IMG/VR virus record: IMGVR_UViG_3300025133_000470
Span: 1 to 28,723 of that record
Length of the DNA stretch: 28,723 bases
Reading direction: 5' to 3' (one strand)
Source: a virus
This document shows positions 7,793 through 17,838 of this stretch, in pieces; the stretch's first letter is position 1, and each line of letters starts with the position of its first letter. The position numbers were made by a program, and so were the translations under genes. Below the pieces are notes generated by a model. The model had not been told where the DNA came from, ran no database searches, and worked only from the letters and a program-made list of their open reading frames with translations.

Positions 7793-9754
7793 ATGTCTTT
7801 CAATAAAAATAAAACAAAAAGAGTTCATATCAATACTTTTGGATTTATTTCTTCTGAAGAAGTAGCACTGAATCACGACAACACCGAGGAACATCTACAA
7901 ATTTTCAAAGATAGAAATGAAAAAATTGCACATGTTCCTTCATCTATGGCCTATAGTAATAAATTAATTTACAGAGAAACTCCTCATTCTTCTGGACCAG
8001 ATGACATACAATCAGGAGTAATAAAGTACCGCGACCCAAGAACCGAATATGTTGCTACCATGACACAACCATATAGAGGTGTGTCTGGTGCTTCAGGTGG
8101 TGTAACAGTAGATGTTGGTTCTGGTTGTGGTAACTACAACTACAATGAAGAAATTGAACAGAATATGAATTATATTCAAACCTATAATAGTTCAATTTCT
8201 AAAGCACTTCACACAACGACAACAAATCAATTCGGAACATCATCTGCAATATTCGGTGGCGATGGTGGTGGTGGGACAGGTGGATATTTTGAAATACCTA
8301 CCAGTGCTATTACAGGTGGCACAGGTGGAGAAGCAATAAACGAAAATGTCCGTATTCAATTTTGGATGAGATATAATTCTTTACCTTCTGGGGATGAAAC
8401 AATTATAGCACGAAGAACTGGAACAGGCGCTGGTGGTGCATCGGATGCATTCAGATTCCATTTTGACCAATCTTCAAAAGCAATCAAATTTGATGTATCA
8501 GACTTTACGGATACAGGTTCTGGTTTTGCACATTCTCAAAACATTGCATCAGGAACAGGTGGTGCAAATGGTATTACATTAGACGAATGGCATTATTGTG
8601 CGATGACATATAAAACAGACAATGGTGCAGGGGCAGCAGAATGTAATTTGTTTTGGGACGGTGTTAGAACAAACCAAATTACTGTTGGACTAACAGGCGC
8701 GATGCTCACACCAAATCTTCCAATTACAATCGGTGCAGACAATGGTGGATTTTATCCATACTCAGGATATATGGACGAACTTCATATTCTTGCAGGACCA
8801 ACATCAGCAAATATATTCGGTGGTGCATCTGGAGCAACCTTTGAAGTTCTTGATGGAGTTACTGCTCCGTGGGTTTCTGGTGGTCTAACAGGTGTAAGTG
8901 GTGAGGGTTCTGTGAATTATGATACTGTTGCCTTTATGAGTATGGATGGACCGAGTGGATGTAATGCATTTTCTATGCAAAGCAAAAATTACACATATGC
9001 AATTTGTTCTGGATGGGATAATAGTAATAAAACCTTATTCGTACGCGAAGTAGGCCTTTCTGGAGATGCAACAGGTGGTTTCAACACATATCAAGATGGT
9101 GGAACATTAGGAACAGGTGTAACACAAGGATATGTTGTCGGATATAATTCTGATGCACATTATTTTATTAGTTCCGTGGACAATATTCTTTCACTCCCAT
9201 ACAAGAAAGAAATAAAAAAATTATCATTGGATAATGCAAGTGAAATAATTATAGGAATTACATTAGAAGGCACTTCAGGTGCGGCCGGTGTATCAAATGA
9301 TTTTCTAAATCTGTTCGGCATTACAGAAGGTTCTCCTGCCGATAGTGGGGGTACATTCGGACTTTCGGGTGGTTCTGGTGGTGAAAGTGGACCAGGCCAG
9401 CCACAAGGATATAGTGATGGATTTAGTTTTGTTCCCGATGCAAATAATCTTAATGAACTTTCATTGTTGGTAGAATATATAAATACTGGAAATTCTGGTC
9501 CCGGCGGCGGTGGAACTCCAGGCGAAGAATTCCAAATACCAGATGCTGATAATTACATTCATGTTTTTGCAGCCCAAGATGTTCTGAACTTATATGCAGA
9601 TGTAATGGGATTTAGACAAGCCACACAGAATGATTTGAACTGGAAGAAACAATCTATTCAAGCCGCTGCTTCAGGATTTAATATTACTAACACAAATCTA
9701 GAGATATCAACATCATTTAGTAAAGGCACAAACGACCCCGGCAAAGGAAAGTAG
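7793..9754 (+). CDS. Glycine-rich tail protein with LamG/concanavalin-like domain
   Basis: A 653-residue protein with a GGGAGG ribosome binding site overlapping the end of the previous gene. The N-terminal 120 residues are a distinct region (VHINTFGFISSEEVALNHDN...). Residues of about 160-345 look like a LamG/concanavalin-type sandwich: RIQFWMRYNSLPSGDETIIAR, FRFHFDQSSKAIKFDV, DEWHYCAMTY, LFWDGVRTNQI, PITIGADNGGFYPYSGYMDELHIL. Glycine-rich loops flank it (GGDGGGGTGGYF, TGGTGGEA, SGGSGGESGPG, SGPGGGGTPGEEF). The last 70 residues are non-repetitive and partly helical, perhaps an attachment end. LamG-type folds in phage tails usually bind glycans. It lies last in the fibre cassette before the neck genes. 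Function as adhesin is inference. Confidence 0.65.
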   Translation: MSFNKNKTKRVHINTFGFISSEEVALNHDNTEEHLQIFKDRNEKIAHVPSSMAYSNKLIYRETPHSSGPDDIQSGVIKYRDPRTEYVATMTQPYRGVSGASGGVTVDVGSGCGNYNYNEEIEQNMNYIQTYNSSISKALHTTTTNQFGTSSAIFGGDGGGGTGGYFEIPTSAITGGTGGEAINENVRIQFWMRYNSLPSGDETIIARRTGTGAGGASDAFRFHFDQSSKAIKFDVSDFTDTGSGFAHSQNIASGTGGANGITLDEWHYCAMTYKTDNGAGAAECNLFWDGVRTNQITVGLTGAMLTPNLPITIGADNGGFYPYSGYMDELHILAGPTSANIFGGASGATFEVLDGVTAPWVSGGLTGVSGEGSVNYDTVAFMSMDGPSGCNAFSMQSKNYTYAICSGWDNSNKTLFVREVGLSGDATGGFNTYQDGGTLGTGVTQGYVVGYNSDAHYFISSVDNILSLPYKKEIKKLSLDNASEIIIGITLEGTSGAAGVSNDFLNLFGITEGSPADSGGTFGLSGGSGGESGPGQPQGYSDGFSFVPDANNLNELSLLVEYINTGNSGPGGGGTPGEEFQIPDADNYIHVFAAQDVLNLYADVMGFRQATQNDLNWKKQSIQAAASGFNITNTNLEISTSFSKGTNDPGKGK

Positions 9755-9764
9755 CATATAACCT

Positions 9765-10238
9765 GTGAATTTGGAATTTGTTTATAATGTATCCACTGTT
9801 CGTTTAAACGGTGAAGTTTTTAGTATTGGTGATTTTCAGAAAATAGCACCAGAGTTCAAACCACCAAATAGTTTATCTAATATACACTATATTCCTAGCA
9901 AAAGACACACAAGAATAGAAAATGGTATTCCTAAAAATCATCCTATTGTGTGGGATGAAGGAGATTATTATATTTCAAGACTTAACGATTTGAAAATGTA
10001 TATTTCTCATAAAAAAGCAACAACTCCTAAAGTTGAAATAATTTTAGAAACAGATAAAAATAAAATAGACCCCAACCACTCTTATGATATCAACCGAAAA
10101 AAAGAATATCCTGAGATTGAAGAATTGGTAGTTGCTCTTTGGGAACATATCGTAGAAGGCAGGAATCTTAAAGATTCTGAGATAGAAACACTAGAAAACA
10201 TAAGAAGTGCTGTAAAAAACAGGTATCATAAGAAGTAA
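9765..10238 (+). CDS. Unassigned 157-residue protein between fibre and neck genes
   Basis: I do not recognise this protein with confidence. It starts at GTG: an in-frame stop at 9759-9761 excludes anything further upstream, and the nearest purine-rich site (AAAGGA, 9744-9749) is rather far away. The N-terminal half is beta-like (MNLEFVYNVSTVRLNGEVFSIG), with a Tyr-rich middle (EGDYYISRLNDLKMYISH). The C-terminal 45 residues (RKKEYPEIEELVVALWEHIVEG, then IRSAVKNRYHKK) resemble the end of many small phage tail proteins that finish YPxIexQLdxL...VKxRYPK. In T4 the corresponding position holds wac (fibritin), but no coiled coil is seen here. It might be a tail accessory or fibre-assembly protein. 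Confidence 0.6.
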   Translation: MNLEFVYNVSTVRLNGEVFSIGDFQKIAPEFKPPNSLSNIHYIPSKRHTRIENGIPKNHPIVWDEGDYYISRLNDLKMYISHKKATTPKVEIILETDKNKIDPNHSYDINRKKEYPEIEELVVALWEHIVEGRNLKDSEIETLENIRSAVKNRYHKK

Positions 10239-10251
10239 TCCTTCCGAAAAT

Positions 10252-10259
10252 TATACATA
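10252..10259 (+). promoter_or_regulatory. TATACATA box before gp13, candidate late promoter
   Basis: An exact TATACATA octamer lies 4 bases before the AAGGAG site of gp13. It resembles the T4 late box TATAAATA with one change. If used like a T4 late promoter, transcription would start about at 10265, leaving a very short leader that begins at the ribosome binding site. Confidence 0.4.
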
Positions 10260-10281
10260 TAGTAAGGAGAAATAACTACTA

Positions 10282-11052
10282 ATGCGACCTATTACAAGAC
10301 AAAACCTAAAAGATTATGCATTGAGAAAACTTGGGGCTCCTGTCACAGAAATCAATGTCGATGATGCACAGTTAGAAGATTGCATCGATGATGCATTGCA
10401 ATACTTTGCAGAATATCACTTTGATGGAACAGAAAGAAGGTATTACAAATATGCCATTACACAAGAAGATTTAGACAGAGCAGACGGCGACCCCAATGGG
10501 GGTTATATTTTATTGGATGGTATTGATGCCAATATCATTTCAATCACAGGTCTATATCAATTTTCTACACTAAGTTCTAATATGTTTGATGTTCGATACC
10601 AAATGGCATTGAATGATTTTTATGGAATCCGTTCAGGAATGGGCAGCATCACCAATTATAGCATCACAAAACAAAATCTTGAATTGATTTCACAAATGTT
10701 AGACCCCACAAAAAATATGAGGTTTACAAGAGTAACCAATAAATTATACATCGATGCCAATTGGGGTGAAGATTTCGCAGTTGGTGAATATATTCTTTTT
10801 GAATGTTATTCTGCAATCGACCCAGAAACATACACAGAAATTTATGATAACATCCTTTTGAAAAGATATGTTACTGCATTGTTCAAAAAGCAATGGGGGC
10901 AAAATCTTTCTAAATTTGAAGGGATTCAATTGCCAGGTGGCGTTTCGTTCAACGGTGCAGTTATTATAGACCAAGCAATAGCAGACATAGAAAAGATAGA
11001 AGAAGAAGTTTCATTGCGTTATGAATTACCAATAGATTTCTTTACGGGCTAA
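10282..11052 (+). CDS. 13: Neck (head completion) protein gp13
   Basis: A 256-residue protein matching the gp13 family: the N-terminal helix RQNLKDYALRKLGAPVTEINVDDAQLEDCIDDALQYFAEYHFDG is characteristic of T4-like gp13. The central segment (DANIISITGLYQF, FDVRYQMALNDFYGIRS) and the region ECYSAIDPETYTEIYDNILLKRYVTALFKKQWGQNLSKFEGIQLPGGV are also typical. In T4, gp13 and gp14 form the neck that closes the packaged head at the portal and accepts the tail. It is somewhat shorter than T4 gp13 (309 residues). Its order before gp14 and gp15 is the same as in T4. The ATG has a good AAGGAG site. Confidence 0.9.
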   Translation: MRPITRQNLKDYALRKLGAPVTEINVDDAQLEDCIDDALQYFAEYHFDGTERRYYKYAITQEDLDRADGDPNGGYILLDGIDANIISITGLYQFSTLSSNMFDVRYQMALNDFYGIRSGMGSITNYSITKQNLELISQMLDPTKNMRFTRVTNKLYIDANWGEDFAVGEYILFECYSAIDPETYTEIYDNILLKRYVTALFKKQWGQNLSKFEGIQLPGGVSFNGAVIIDQAIADIEKIEEEVSLRYELPIDFFTG

Positions 11053-11056
11053 TAAC

Positions 11057-11070
11057 ATGTATTAATACAT
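11057..11070. promoter_or_regulatory. 14-bp perfect palindrome in gp13-gp14 gap
   Basis: ATGTATTAATACAT reads the same on both strands and begins four bases after the gp13 stop. It contains AATACAT, a relative of the TATACATA box. It may be a protein-binding site or a weak RNA hairpin; there is no T-run, so not a classical terminator. Confidence 0.4.
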
Positions 11071-11136
11071 TTTATTTCCCCTAACACAGAGATTATAACC
11101 GCACATTGCAAATGTGTCAAGGAAAAAATATAAAGA

Positions 11137-12078
11137 ATGTCAAAAAACCCATATTTTAATCACCAACAATCTGAAAAGAGTTTGGTAGAAGATTTAACCA
11201 TTGAATCAATCAAAATTCACGGTTATGATATGGTGTATATTCCAAGAACACTAGTAGGCGAAGATACCATTTTCGGTGAAGATGCCATTTCTAAATTTAC
11301 TGATGGTAATGTTATAGAAATGTATATTTCAAATGTGGATGGGTTTCAAGGAGAGGGAGATTTTATTTCTAAGTTTGGATTAGAGATAAGAGATTCTATT
11401 GATTTGGTCGTATCAAAGAAAAGATTCAACGAAGCATTACGATATAAAAGTGATATAATAAGACCAAGAGAAGGAGATTTGATTTATTTCCCACTTTCAA
11501 AGGGATTATTTGAAATCAAATTTGTAGAACACGAAAACCCATTCTATCAGTTGGGAAGTTTGTACACATATAAACTATCGTGTGAACTCTTTACTTACAG
11601 CCAAGAAACATTGGATACTGGATATAGTGATGTTGATGTAGTTGAAGATAATATGAATAAGTATGCTGTTGATTTGGTTCTTTCTGCTATAAAAGGTTCT
11701 GTTGAGGATTATGTTGCGGGTGAAACTGTATATCAAGTATTGGGTGCATCTGGAGATGGAATCACATTATCAAATGCAACATCTTATGCTACTGTAATGG
11801 ATTGGACTCAAACAGGAACTACTGGTTCTATTAGAATTACTAATATTTCTGGAACATTCTCAACATCTGGCAGCAATACGGTTCGTGGTGCATCGTCTAA
11901 TGCAGAATATACTATCGGTTCAACTTCAACTACAACAGTAATTGTTCCATCTGGAATGACAGGTGGTGCAGGCGGTGATAATGAAGATTTTGAATTTGAA
12001 GTAGATATGAATAATGTATTTGATTTGTCTGATATAGACCCATTCTCTGGTGGCTCATTCTTTACGGGAGGTAGTTGA
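11137..12078 (+). CDS. 14: Neck protein gp14
   Basis: A 313-residue protein. Residues 1-175 match the gp14 family: MSKNPYFNHQQSEKSLVEDL, IESIKIHGYDMVYIPR, LGLEIRDSIDLVVSKKRF-like text (here KFGLEIRDSIDLVVSKKRFN), RPREGDLIYFPLSKGLFEIKFVE and FYQLGSLYTYKLSCELFTYS. gp14 joins gp13 in the head-tail neck. About residues 190-280 carry a Gly/Ser/Thr-rich inserted module (ETVYQVLGASGDGI, ATVMDWTQTGTTGSIRITNI, SGSNTVRGASSNAEYTI) followed by an acidic tail with FDLSDIDPFSGGSFF. This makes it longer than T4 gp14 (256). The stop TGA overlaps the ATG of gp15 (TGATG), so the two are probably translationally coupled. The AAGGA site is 13 bases from the ATG, farther than usual. Confidence 0.9.
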   Translation: MSKNPYFNHQQSEKSLVEDLTIESIKIHGYDMVYIPRTLVGEDTIFGEDAISKFTDGNVIEMYISNVDGFQGEGDFISKFGLEIRDSIDLVVSKKRFNEALRYKSDIIRPREGDLIYFPLSKGLFEIKFVEHENPFYQLGSLYTYKLSCELFTYSQETLDTGYSDVDVVEDNMNKYAVDLVLSAIKGSVEDYVAGETVYQVLGASGDGITLSNATSYATVMDWTQTGTTGSIRITNISGTFSTSGSNTVRGASSNAEYTIGSTSTTTVIVPSGMTGGAGGDNEDFEFEVDMNNVFDLSDIDPFSGGSFFTGGS

Positions 12079-12904
12079 TGTTTGGTTCGGCCAATAGATT
12101 TTATCATTCTTCACTTCGCCGTTTAGTAATTGCTTTCGGTTCATTATTCAATGATGTACACATCGAACGAGTTGGTGACGATAAAGAGATTCGTGTTCCT
12201 GTAACATATGGACCAAAAGAAAAATTTCTTAGGCGACTTCAAGAAAATGCTTCTTTGGATGATGCAGATGTCGCATACACAACACCAATGATGTCTTTTG
12301 AAATTTCTTCAATTGCGTATGATGCAGGAAGAAAACGAAACACAATTGGAAAACGATTTATACGAGATGCCAGTGATGTTGACCAATTAAAATACAATTT
12401 CACTGAAGTTCCATACAATATAGATTTTACTCTTAGTGTTCTTGTTCGCCACTTTGAAGATGGATTACAAATTATAGAACAGATACTTCCGTACTTTTGT
12501 CCAGAATTTAATGTTACAATAAACATAAATGATATCAACCAAAAAGTAGATGTTCCAATTATGCTAAATGATGTAAATCTAGAAGAAGAATACGAAGGGG
12601 ATTTTGAATCTAGAAGAACAATTATATTTACTTTGACATTTACTGCAAAAACTTATCTCTACGGTAAGATTAGAGATTCCAAACACATTAGAAGAACAGA
12701 AACAACTTTGTGGAACTTCGGTGAAAAAGATTGGACATATGGACCGACTGGCGCCACATCGGCTGGTGCTACTGGTGCATTATCATTAGTAGAAGTTGGT
12801 GTGACAGGAGCAACGGCACATATGTCCGATTATGATGATTATACAAATCTATATGTTTGGGGACATACAGGTGCAAATTTAGACAGTGATGGAGGCACAT
12901 CATA

Positions 12905-12905
<1 letters not shown>
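12078..12905 (+). CDS. 15: Tail sheath stabiliser / tail terminator gp15
   Basis: A 275-residue protein starting at the ATG that overlaps the gp14 stop, with GGGAGG just upstream; a TTG three bases earlier is less likely. The start MFGSANRFYHSSLRRLVIAFGSLFNDVHIER and the segments RVPVTYGPKEKFLRRL, DVAYTTPMMSFEISSIAYDAGRK and VPYNIDFTLSVLVRHFEDGLQIIEQILPYFCPEFN are those of T4-like gp15, a hexamer that caps the contracted-tail sheath and binds the neck. The length is near T4 gp15 (272). The last 55 residues are rich in Gly-Ala-Thr (GPTGATSAGATGA, GVTGATAHM, GHTGANLDSDGG), a low-complexity C-terminus I do not recall from T4. The stop TAA shares a base with the next ATG. Confidence 0.92.
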
Positions 12906-14981
<2,076 letters not shown>

Positions 14982-15091
14982 AAATGAAGGATTTTATATA
15001 TAATCTTAGACATACAAAAGTAAAGATAGCACTAATAGTCGCTATAATATAAGTAAAATGACTCATTTCAGGATTTCAAAGGAGAAATAAT

Positions 15092-17116
15092 ATGGGATTT
15101 CAAGTTAGTCCGGGTGTAAATGTAACAGAAAAGGATTTAACCAATGTCATACCCGCAGTCGCGACAACAACTGCTGGTATAGCAGGTACTTTTCGTTGGG
15201 GCCCTGTTGGTAAAAGAATAACAGTTGATAGCGAAAATAATTTAGCAGATATATTTTGGAAACCAGATACATCAGACAGTTCAGCATATTTTCATACAGC
15301 AGCCAACTATCTAGGTTATGGTAATAATCTTGAAGTGGTTCGTGTCGCAGAAACAAATGCATATAATGCATCAGACGATGGTGCAACTAGTCAAGTAAAA
15401 GATAAAACAGATTTCGATGATGGCATTCCAGCGGCGTTTGTCGCCACACAATGGATTGCAAGATATCCTGGCGCACTAGGAAATAGTTTGCAAGTACAAG
15501 TATTTGATGGCGACGGCAAGGTAATTTCAGGAGCAACAGCAGGTGCTGGATATACTGGCGCCGCAGGTTCACGAACCCTTTACGACCCAGCACCTCTTGG
15601 TGGCACAGCGGGTCAAACTATTTTAGCAGGTGATGATGCAATCGTTGTCGTCAACGGCCTTTCTGATGACATCTCTAAGGGTGATACACTTCGATTCTCT
15701 GGTGGACAAGATAGAACAGTTAGAACTGGTTTAACAAGTGGTTTTACTGGTGCAATTTTATTCAACCCAGTTCTTGAAGCAGGCCTTGATTTAGGACACA
15801 CCTTTGATGTTATCAGTAAACACAGTATTCAAACTCTAAGTGGACCAGCAACAACAACACAATGGGGACAAGACCTTGGTATATCTGGTGATGAACTTCA
15901 TATTTTAGTAATAGATGAAGATGGAGATTGGACAGGAGTTTCTGGTGAAGTTCTAGAACGATTTGAAAACCTTTCATTCGCAGGAAACGCTAAAAACGAA
16001 AATGGTGCAAATAATTATTACAAAGATGTAATCAACGAACAATCTGCATATGTTTATGCGTATGTAGGAATAACACTAGCAGGCGCAGGAAGTTCGGCAG
16101 CAGGTGATAATGTAGTTTCAGGAAATACATTCGGAGATTGTGCAACATTCTCTTGGAGTCTTACTGGCGGTGCCGATGGTGGCTCAGCCGCAAACGAAGC
16201 ATTATTGTTCACTCAGGGATATAATGAGTGGGAAGACCCAGAAACAGTAGATGTATCATTACTTCTTGGTGGACCAGCAGAAGGTACAGTAAGTAGACTT
16301 TTGGTAGACATTTGCGATAGACGAAAAGATTGCGTTGCATTCCTTTCACCGCCAAAGACAGCGGTTGTAAATAAGACTGCTACTCAAGCACAAGGTAATA
16401 TTCGAGATTATCGACTAGGACTAAATGCACAAAACGGAACACAAAACTATGTAAGCAACAACTTGAATGTATCGAGTTCCTACGCAATGTTAGACAGTGG
16501 TTGGAAGTATCAATACGACAAGTATAATGACAGGTACATGTATGTTCCACTAAACGGAGATATCGCAGGACTATGCACCAGAACGGAACAAAATTTCGAT
16601 GCTTGGTGGCCACCTGCCGGTTTCAATCGTGGACAAATTCGTGGTGTTGTACGATTAGCGCACAATCCAAGAAAAGCACACCGAGATAATCTTTATAAAG
16701 ACCAAATCAACCCAGTGGTTTCATTCCCTGGCGAAGGCGTGGTTCTTTTTGGTGACAAAACAATGCAAGCAAAACCAAGTGCATTCGATAGAATCAATGT
16801 AAGACGACTTTTCATTGTTCTTGAAAAAGCAATTGCAACTGCTGCCAAATATCAACTCTTTGAACTCAACGACCAATTTACTCGTTCACAATTCAAGAGT
16901 ATGATTGTTCCGTTCCTAAGAGATATTCAATCTCGTAGAGGAATCACTGACTTTATGGTAGTTTGTGATGACACAAACAATCCCGGCAGCGTAGTCGATA
17001 GAAATGAATTTGTTGCAGACATTTATGTCAAACCAACTCGTTCAATCAACTTCATTCAGTTGAACTTCATTGCAACCAGAACTGGTGTAGATTTCAGTGA
17101 AGTTGTAGGAGCATAA
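15092..17116 (+). CDS. 18: Tail sheath protein gp18
   Basis: A 674-residue contractile sheath subunit, close to T4 gp18 (659). The start GFQVSPGVNVTEKDLTNVIPAVATTTAGIAGTFRWGPVGK is the typical sheath N-terminus that forms the strand exchange with neighbouring subunits. The C-terminal domain is strongly conserved: GVVLFGDKTMQAKPSAFDRINVRRLFIVLEK, YQLFELNDQFTRSQFKSM, then RNEFVADIYVKPTRSINFIQLNF and TGVDFSE. The middle (about 130-280) is the variable, surface-exposed protrusion domain, here rich in Gly and Ala. The gene has an AAAGGAG site and stands apart from its neighbours with about 110 bases before and 91 bases after, which suggests its own transcription control for a highly expressed product. 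Confidence 0.96.
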   Translation: MGFQVSPGVNVTEKDLTNVIPAVATTTAGIAGTFRWGPVGKRITVDSENNLADIFWKPDTSDSSAYFHTAANYLGYGNNLEVVRVAETNAYNASDDGATSQVKDKTDFDDGIPAAFVATQWIARYPGALGNSLQVQVFDGDGKVISGATAGAGYTGAAGSRTLYDPAPLGGTAGQTILAGDDAIVVVNGLSDDISKGDTLRFSGGQDRTVRTGLTSGFTGAILFNPVLEAGLDLGHTFDVISKHSIQTLSGPATTTQWGQDLGISGDELHILVIDEDGDWTGVSGEVLERFENLSFAGNAKNENGANNYYKDVINEQSAYVYAYVGITLAGAGSSAAGDNVVSGNTFGDCATFSWSLTGGADGGSAANEALLFTQGYNEWEDPETVDVSLLLGGPAEGTVSRLLVDICDRRKDCVAFLSPPKTAVVNKTATQAQGNIRDYRLGLNAQNGTQNYVSNNLNVSSSYAMLDSGWKYQYDKYNDRYMYVPLNGDIAGLCTRTEQNFDAWWPPAGFNRGQIRGVVRLAHNPRKAHRDNLYKDQINPVVSFPGEGVVLFGDKTMQAKPSAFDRINVRRLFIVLEKAIATAAKYQLFELNDQFTRSQFKSMIVPFLRDIQSRRGITDFMVVCDDTNNPGSVVDRNEFVADIYVKPTRSINFIQLNFIATRTGVDFSEVVGA

Positions 17117-17121
17117 AATAA

Positions 17122-17162
17122 TATAGGGAATATATGCCTTTTTCTAAAAGAAAATCCCTATA
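17122..17162 (+). terminator. Stem-loop in sheath-tube gap, possible attenuator or weak terminator
   Basis: TATAGGGA (17122-17129) pairs with TCCCTATA (17155-17162). Within the loop, TTTTC and GAAAA can pair around TAAA, continuing the stem above a 10-base one-sided bulge. There is no T-run after the stem, so full termination is doubtful. It could reduce read-through, stabilise mRNA ends or be a processing site between gp18 and gp19. Confidence 0.4.
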
Positions 17163-17207
17163 TAATAATAGAAAGTAATTTTGTTTACACACTAAGGAGA
17201 AACAAAG

Positions 17208-17801
17208 ATGAACATTGATAAATTTGCCAGTAACTTTCACGGAGGTGGTATTAGACCTCACCTTTTCCAAGTTTCTGGTTCAATCGGCGCCGACAACACA
17301 AAAAGAGAAACTCAGAGTTTTCATATCAAGTCCGCCAATTTACCAGCATCCACTTTAGGGAAAATTGAAGTTCCTTATCGCGGAAGAAAAATCCCAATTC
17401 CGGGAGATCGGTCATTCGCAGAATGGACTATTACTGTATTGTGCCGAGGAGACCTAGCACTAAGAGATTCATTTGAAAAATGGTCAAATGACATAAATGA
17501 ACATGTAGATAATGTATCTGGTTTGGGTAACAGTCCAGACCATCAACCTCTTGGAAATAATAGTAATTTTGCTAATCCAGACGTTTTCAAAGATTGGCAA
17601 GTTTCACAACTAGACAGGGGTGGAAATGTTCTAAAAGAATATACTTTTTATGGTTGCTGGCCTTCAGAAATAGCAGCGATTGAAGTAAATGCAGAGACCG
17701 TGGACTCAGTTGCAGAATTTGGTGTAACACTACAATATTCATATTGGACAACAGAAGGTATCAATTTCAGACATCCAAAACACAAAAAAGCAATGGGTTA
17801 A
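17208..17801 (+). CDS. 19: Tail tube protein gp19
   Basis: A 197-residue tube subunit; T4 gp19 has 163. Key family features: the start MNIDKFASNFHGGGIRPHLFQV, LPASTLGKIEVPYRGRKIPIPGDRSFAEWTITVLCRGD, LRDSFEKWSNDIN and the closing KEYTFYGCWPSEIAAIEVNAE with VTLQYSYWT. The protein stacks into the rigid inner tube through which DNA is ejected, within the sheath made by the preceding gene. A segment of about residues 100-130 (VSGLGNSPDHQPLGNNSNFAN) looks like an extra surface loop. It carries an AAGGAG site. A second gene with the same fold lies at 23409-23990. Confidence 0.93.
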   Translation: MNIDKFASNFHGGGIRPHLFQVSGSIGADNTKRETQSFHIKSANLPASTLGKIEVPYRGRKIPIPGDRSFAEWTITVLCRGDLALRDSFEKWSNDINEHVDNVSGLGNSPDHQPLGNNSNFANPDVFKDWQVSQLDRGGNVLKEYTFYGCWPSEIAAIEVNAETVDSVAEFGVTLQYSYWTTEGINFRHPKHKKAMG

Positions 17802-17838
17802 TTTCACAAACGAATTTTATATAATGAGGAAATAGAAC

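Noticed and set aside
11102-11116. Hairpin CACATT-GCA-AATGTG before the gp14 ribosome binding site as a riboswitch or thermometer
   Set aside because: The 6-bp stem leaves the AAGGA site free, and nothing pairs with the site itself.
15043-15048. TATAAT before the sheath gene as a sigma70 promoter
   Set aside because: The -35 position (about 15020) reads GTAAAG, no extended -10 TG is present, and the gap is AT-rich enough for chance matches.
14997-17825. TATATAAT before gp18 (14997-15004) and gp20 (17818-17825) as a second promoter motif
   Set aside because: At gp20 the motif directly abuts the GAGGA site, leaving no room for a leader, and the motif is only A and T in AT-rich gaps.
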